A stretch of 64,000 nucleotides of DNA, from contig NZ_JBFTER010000003.1 of NCBI RefSeq assembly GCF_047229345.1, positions 1-64,000 on the forward strand, read 5' to 3'. The notes under the pieces are model-generated. The model had not been told where the DNA came from and did not search any database. It worked only from the letters and a program-made list of their open reading frames with translations. The position numbers and the translations under genes were made by a program. Each line of letters opens with the position of its first letter. Positions within the stretch are counted from its first letter, which is position 1. The stretch is from Cellulomonas_A sp047229345. Its GTDB lineage: Bacteria; Actinomycetota; Actinomycetes; Actinomycetales; Cellulomonadaceae. Shown one piece after another: positions 60,899 through 64,000 of the stretch.

Positions 60899-61348
60899 TC
60901 AGCGACCGGCCTCGTAGGCGGTCAGCAGGTCGATCCGGCGCTGGTGGCGCGGGTCGCCGCTGAACGGCTCGGCGACGAAGGCCTCGACGAGCGCGACGGC
61001 GTCGTCGACCGAGTGCTGACGCGCGCCGATCGCGATGACGTTCGCGTCGTTGTGCTGCCGGCCGAGCTTCGCCGTCTCGGTGCTCCAGGCGAGGACGGCA
61101 CGGACGCCGGGCACCTTGTTCGCGGCGATCTGCTCGCCGTTGCCGGACCCGCCGATCACGATGCCGAGCGAGCCGGGCTCGGCGACGACGGCCTCGCCCG
61201 CCGCGAAGCACACCGGCGGGTAGTCGTCCTGCGCGTCGTACTCGTGCGCGCCGTGGTCCACGACCTCGTGCCCCGCGGCCCGCAGGTGCTCGGTGAGGGC
61301 GGACTTGAGCTCGAAACCGGCGTGGTCGGCGGCGACGTGGATGCGCAT
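60899..61348 (-). CDS. rpiB: RpiB, ribose-5-phosphate isomerase B
   Basis: 149-residue isomerase linking ribulose- and ribose-5-phosphate. MRIHVAADHAGFELKSAL at the start, ARCxxE-like GSLGIVIGGSGNGEQIAANKVPGVRAVLAWS, and HNDANVIAIGARQHSVDDAV. Actinobacterial RpiB, like this one, has a Glu/Ser arrangement (GNGEQ) in place of the Cys of the E. coli type. ATG at 61348. Confidence 0.95.
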   Translation of the reverse strand: MRIHVAADHAGFELKSALTEHLRAAGHEVVDHGAHEYDAQDDYPPVCFAAGEAVVAEPGSLGIVIGGSGNGEQIAANKVPGVRAVLAWSTETAKLGRQHNDANVIAIGARQHSVDDAVALVEAFVAEPFSGDPRHQRRIDLLTAYEAGR

Positions 61349-61492
61349 GGGCCGATTCTGCCGCATCCCGGACCGGCCGCGCGGAGCCGTCCGGGGCACG
61401 CCCCGCGGGGCACCCGCCGGCCGCCCACCACCCGCTGCACGCCTCCAGCGAACACCGCCGCGCGGCCCCTCGCGCGCGAGCACGCCGCGCCT

Positions 61493-61498
61493 ACGCTG
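61493..61498 (+). promoter_or_regulatory. Promoter -10 of the M13 peptidase gene
   Basis: TACGCT 55 bases before the ATG at 61553; a GAGGAGAG ribosome site lies between. This divergent gap from rpiB (61349-61552) holds nothing else recognised. Confidence 0.45.
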
Positions 61499-61552
61499 GG
61501 TGCGCCCGCACGAGGAGAGCTCGTGGGACGCCCGAGGAGAGCGAGAGAACGC

Positions 61553-63538
61553 ATGGCACGCAGCGGCATCGACCTGACCGCGCTCGACACCGACGTCCGT
61601 CCCCAGGACGACCTCTACGCGCACGTCAACGGCCGGTGGGTCGCGTCGCACGAGATCCCCGCGGACCGGGCGACCGACGGTGCGTTCCGTGCGCTGCACG
61701 ACCGCGCGGAGGAGCAGGTCCGGGTCATCATCGAGGAGGCCGCGGCGCGGGCGGCCGCCGGCGAGGGCGAGGGCGTCGAGGCGCAGGTCGGCGCCCTGTA
61801 CGCGAGCTTCATGGACGAGGACCGGGTCGAGTCCGCCGGCGTCGAGCCGCTGCGCGCGGACCTCGCGCTCGTCGACGGCGCGACCTCCGCGGCCGAGCTC
61901 ACGCAGGCCCTCGGCGCGCTCCAGCGGACGGGCGGCGCGGGCGCGGTCGGCTTCTGGGTCGACAACGACGCGAAGGACCCGACGCGGTACGTCGTCTACC
62001 TCGTGCAGTCGGGCCTCGGGCTGCCCGACGAGTCGTACTACCGCGACGCGCAGTACGCCGAGCTGCTCACGGCCTACCGGCCCCACGTCGCCCGGATGCT
62101 GCGCCTCGGGGGCGCGGTGGCCGACGCCGAGCGGGCCGACGAGCTCGCGGGCCGGGTCGTCGCGCTCGAGACGCAGCTCGCCGCCGGGCACTGGGACGTC
62201 GTCAAGGACCGTGACGCGGACCTGACCTACAACCCGACGACGCTCGACGCGCTCGCGGCGTCGGCCCCCGGGTTCGACTGGCACGCGTGGGCCCGTGCGC
62301 TCGGCGCGCCCGAGGCCGCGATGGAGCAGCTCGTGGTGCGCGAGCCGTCGTTCGCCGAGGCGTTCGCGCGCCTGTGGACCGAGCTGCCGCTCGAGGACTG
62401 GAAGGCGTGGCTGGCCTACCACCTCGTCTCCGCCCGCGCGCCGTACCTCCCGGCGGAGCTCGTCGAGGCCAACTTCGACTTCTACGGCCGCACGCTGACC
62501 GGCGCCCAGGAGCTGCGGGACCGCTGGAAGCGCGGCGTCGCGCTCGTCCAGGCCGCCCTCGGCGAGGCCGTCGGCAAGGTCTACGTCGAGCGGCACTTCC
62601 CCGCGGAGCACAAGCAGCGCATGGAGGTCCTCGTCGGGCACCTCGTCGAGGCCTACCGCGAGTCGATCGGCGAGCTCGACTGGATGGGCGAGGAGACGCG
62701 GGTCAAGGCGCTCGCGAAGCTCGACGCGTTCACGCCCAAGATCGGCTTCCCGGCGCGGTGGCGCGACTACTCGGCGCTCGTGCTCGAGCCCGACGACCTG
62801 CTGGGGAACGTGCGGCGCGCCAACGCGTTCGAGCAGGACCGCGAGCTCGCGAAGATCGGGAAGCCGATCGACCGCGACGAGTGGTTCATGACGCCGCAGA
62901 CCGTCAACGCGTACTACAACCCGGGCATGAACGAGATCGTGTTCCCGGCCGCGATCCTGCAGCCGCCGTTCTTCGACGCCGACGCCGACGACGCGGTGAA
63001 CTTCGGCGGGATCGGCGCGGTCATCGGGCACGAGATCGGGCACGGCTTCGACGACCAGGGCTCGAAGTACGACGGCGACGGCCGGCTCGAGGACTGGTGG
63101 ACGGCCGAGGACCGCGCGGAGTTCGAGACGCGTGCGGCGGCGCTCGTCGCGCAGTACTCCGCGTTCTCCCCGGCGCAGCTGGGCGACGAGCACCGCGTGA
63201 ACGGCGCCCTCACCGTGGGCGAGAACATCGGCGACCTCGGCGGGCTCACGATCGCGCTCAAGGCGTACCGGCTCGCGCTCGGCCGCCCGCTCGACGAGGC
63301 CCCGGTGATCGACGGGCTGACCGGCGTGCAGCGCGTGCTGCTCGGCTGGGCGCAGGTCTGGCAGACCAAGGCGCGCGACGAGGAGGCGGTCCGCCGCCTC
63401 GCCGTCGACCCGCACGCCCCCGCGGAGTTCCGCTGCAACGGGGTGCTGCGCAACCTCGACGAGTTCTACACGGCCTACGACGTGCAGCCCGGCGACGCGC
63501 TGTACCTCGCGCCCGAGGAGCGCGTGCGCATCTGGTGA
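61553..63538 (+). CDS. M13-family zinc endopeptidase (PepO/neprilysin-like)
   Basis: 661 residues, no signal peptide, so probably cytosolic. It starts with the family segment VRPQDDLYAHVNGRWVASHEIP. The zinc site is HEIGH (His493, Glu, His497) in IGHEIGHGFDDQGSKYDGDGRL, with the third ligand in TVGENIGDLGG. NAYYNPGMNEIVFPAAILQPPFF is the substrate-binding NAYY motif. The C-terminal ALYLAPEERVRIW is the conserved family end (W last). It cuts peptides below about 4 kDa in known relatives. ATG at 61553 with GAGGAGAG nearby. Confidence 0.94.
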   Translation: MARSGIDLTALDTDVRPQDDLYAHVNGRWVASHEIPADRATDGAFRALHDRAEEQVRVIIEEAAARAAAGEGEGVEAQVGALYASFMDEDRVESAGVEPLRADLALVDGATSAAELTQALGALQRTGGAGAVGFWVDNDAKDPTRYVVYLVQSGLGLPDESYYRDAQYAELLTAYRPHVARMLRLGGAVADAERADELAGRVVALETQLAAGHWDVVKDRDADLTYNPTTLDALAASAPGFDWHAWARALGAPEAAMEQLVVREPSFAEAFARLWTELPLEDWKAWLAYHLVSARAPYLPAELVEANFDFYGRTLTGAQELRDRWKRGVALVQAALGEAVGKVYVERHFPAEHKQRMEVLVGHLVEAYRESIGELDWMGEETRVKALAKLDAFTPKIGFPARWRDYSALVLEPDDLLGNVRRANAFEQDRELAKIGKPIDRDEWFMTPQTVNAYYNPGMNEIVFPAAILQPPFFDADADDAVNFGGIGAVIGHEIGHGFDDQGSKYDGDGRLEDWWTAEDRAEFETRAAALVAQYSAFSPAQLGDEHRVNGALTVGENIGDLGGLTIALKAYRLALGRPLDEAPVIDGLTGVQRVLLGWAQVWQTKARDEEAVRRLAVDPHAPAEFRCNGVLRNLDEFYTAYDVQPGDALYLAPEERVRIW

Positions 63539-63542
63539 CCGG

Positions 63543-63582
63543 ACGAGCCGGGCCCGCGCGGTGACGCACGGGCCCGGCTCGT
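63543..63582. terminator. Hairpin terminator after the M13 peptidase
   Basis: Perfect 14-bp stem, arms 63543-63556 and 63569-63582 (ACGAGCCGGGCCCG and complement), just after the stop and before the convergent gene. Confidence 0.7.
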
Positions 63583-63622
63583 GCTGCGTGCTGCGTGCTG
63601 CGTGCTGCGTGCTGCGTGCTGC
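63581..63622. repeat. Six tandem copies of the heptamer GTGCTGC
   Basis: Six exact, uninterrupted copies fill the space between the terminator stem and the stop codon (63624-63626) of the minus-strand gene. The period of seven would shift frame in coding DNA, so it is non-coding. Confidence 0.95.
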
Positions 63623-63623
63623 G

Positions 63624-64000
63624 TCAGCCGATGGCGACGAGCTCCGCCCGCGCGAGCCGGAACCCCGTGCCGGTCGCGTCCTCGACGCACGTCACGCCGT
63701 TCGTCGCGCTCGTGCAGGTCCACCCGCCGACCGTCGACGTCGACCCGTACTCGAGCACGGGGACGTCCGGCGCTGCCTTCGCCGGGGCCGGACCGTCGAC
63801 GCACGGGGTGTCGACCCCCTCCGCGCCGGCGACCACCACGTGCCCGATCGTCCCCGTGCACGCCTCGGCGCCCGGCGGGACGAACGTCTTGTCCGCGATG
63901 GTGCAGGTCACGCCGTCGTCGGACATCGTGCAGGCGATGTTCCGCAGCTGCGTCGTGAAGGACGCCAGGCCGGCGCCGGTCGCCGTCGGGGTCGGTGTCG
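63624..64000 (-). CDS. Exported Cys-rich domain protein (partial, N-terminus beyond the edge)
   Basis: About 125 C-terminal residues are visible. A Thr/Pro linker (TPTPTATGAG) leads to a domain with six Cys: NIACTMSDDGVTCTI, EACTG, TPCVDG, GWTCTSATNGVTCVEDATGTGFRLARAELVAIG. The spacing resembles the small extracellular domain in many actinobacterial lipoproteins (of the DUF6636 kind: C...C, C...C, then YG, C...C, GFxLAR). The linker suggests an anchored or membrane-bound N-terminal part. Function unknown. Confidence 0.7.
   Translation of the reverse strand, partial: TPTPTATGAGLASFTTQLRNIACTMSDDGVTCTIADKTFVPPGAEACTGTIGHVVVAGAEGVDTPCVDGPAPAKAAPDVPVLEYGSTSTVGGWTCTSATNGVTCVEDATGTGFRLARAELVAIG

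Noticed and set aside
63581..63622. Short CRISPR-like array
   Set aside because: Seven-base tandem copies without spacers; a simple repeat, no cas genes.

Overview
The window is very GC-rich (by eye above 70 percent), densely coded, with many GTG starts, four-base ATGA/GTGA gene overlaps, coenzyme F420 genes, a ClgR-like site before clpP, a translational ileS T-box and apparently leaderless genes. All this indicates a free-living actinobacterium. A Cellulomonas-like member of the Micrococcales is my best guess, but no single gene proves the genus. I see no phage, insertion sequence, CRISPR array or rRNA. This is chromosomal housekeeping and catabolic DNA.

Layout. 1-2141 (minus): the PTS-type dihydroxyacetone kinase operon dhaK-dhaL-dhaM, cut by the left edge. 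2347-7250 (minus): ileS-folC behind a T-box leader. 7318-9316: small genes (VbhA-like protein, HAD phosphatase, two small membrane proteins). 9348-18936 (minus): a nine-gene reductive pyrimidine/hydantoin catabolic operon (ureidopropionase-type nitrilase, dihydropyrimidinase, an F420-type LLM oxidoreductase, a two-permease ABC importer, class III aminotransferase, SDR). It faces a MocR-type regulator at 19203. 20770: a TPR-GGDEF diguanylate cyclase. 22461-29183: an F420 island (proposed F420-0 ABC transporter, cofD, and convergent cofC-cofE-FGD-like oxidoreductase). 29389-34748: an archaeal-like valS and a polar amino acid ABC importer. 34795-38552: acyl-CoA ligase, Rv2629/Balon-type ribosome factor, chorismate mutase. 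38601-43068 (minus): clpX, clpP2, clpP1 and tig. 43279-45849: tRNA-Pro, tRNA-Gly, lysG/lysE and an SGNH hydrolase. 46144-47238: a c-di-GMP-I riboswitch in front of a secreted beta-helix protein.

47377-57903 is a sulfur region. cysK-cysE and an ssu transporter-acs-metY-CoA-binding operon are each preceded by a short ORF with a cysteine-codon cluster, which looks like a cysteine-sensing leader. An F420-type LLM enzyme lies between the two operons. CysK and MetY release acetate, and the acetyl-CoA synthetase in the second operon could return it to acetyl-CoA for CysE. 58031-64000: an alkyltransferase-like protein, a SpoIIE-type phosphatase, an Eis-type acetyltransferase, rpiB, an M13 peptidase, and a partial exported Cys-rich protein at the right edge.

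The themes that tie the window together are F420 metabolism (biosynthesis, proposed transport and three LLM enzymes, one inside a pyrimidine operon that lacks an obvious dihydropyrimidine dehydrogenase), c-di-GMP (one synthase and one riboswitch) and leader-based control (T-box, riboswitch, two poly-Cys uORFs, one leaderless uORF in front of lysE). All functional statements rest on reading motifs and context. No database search was run.
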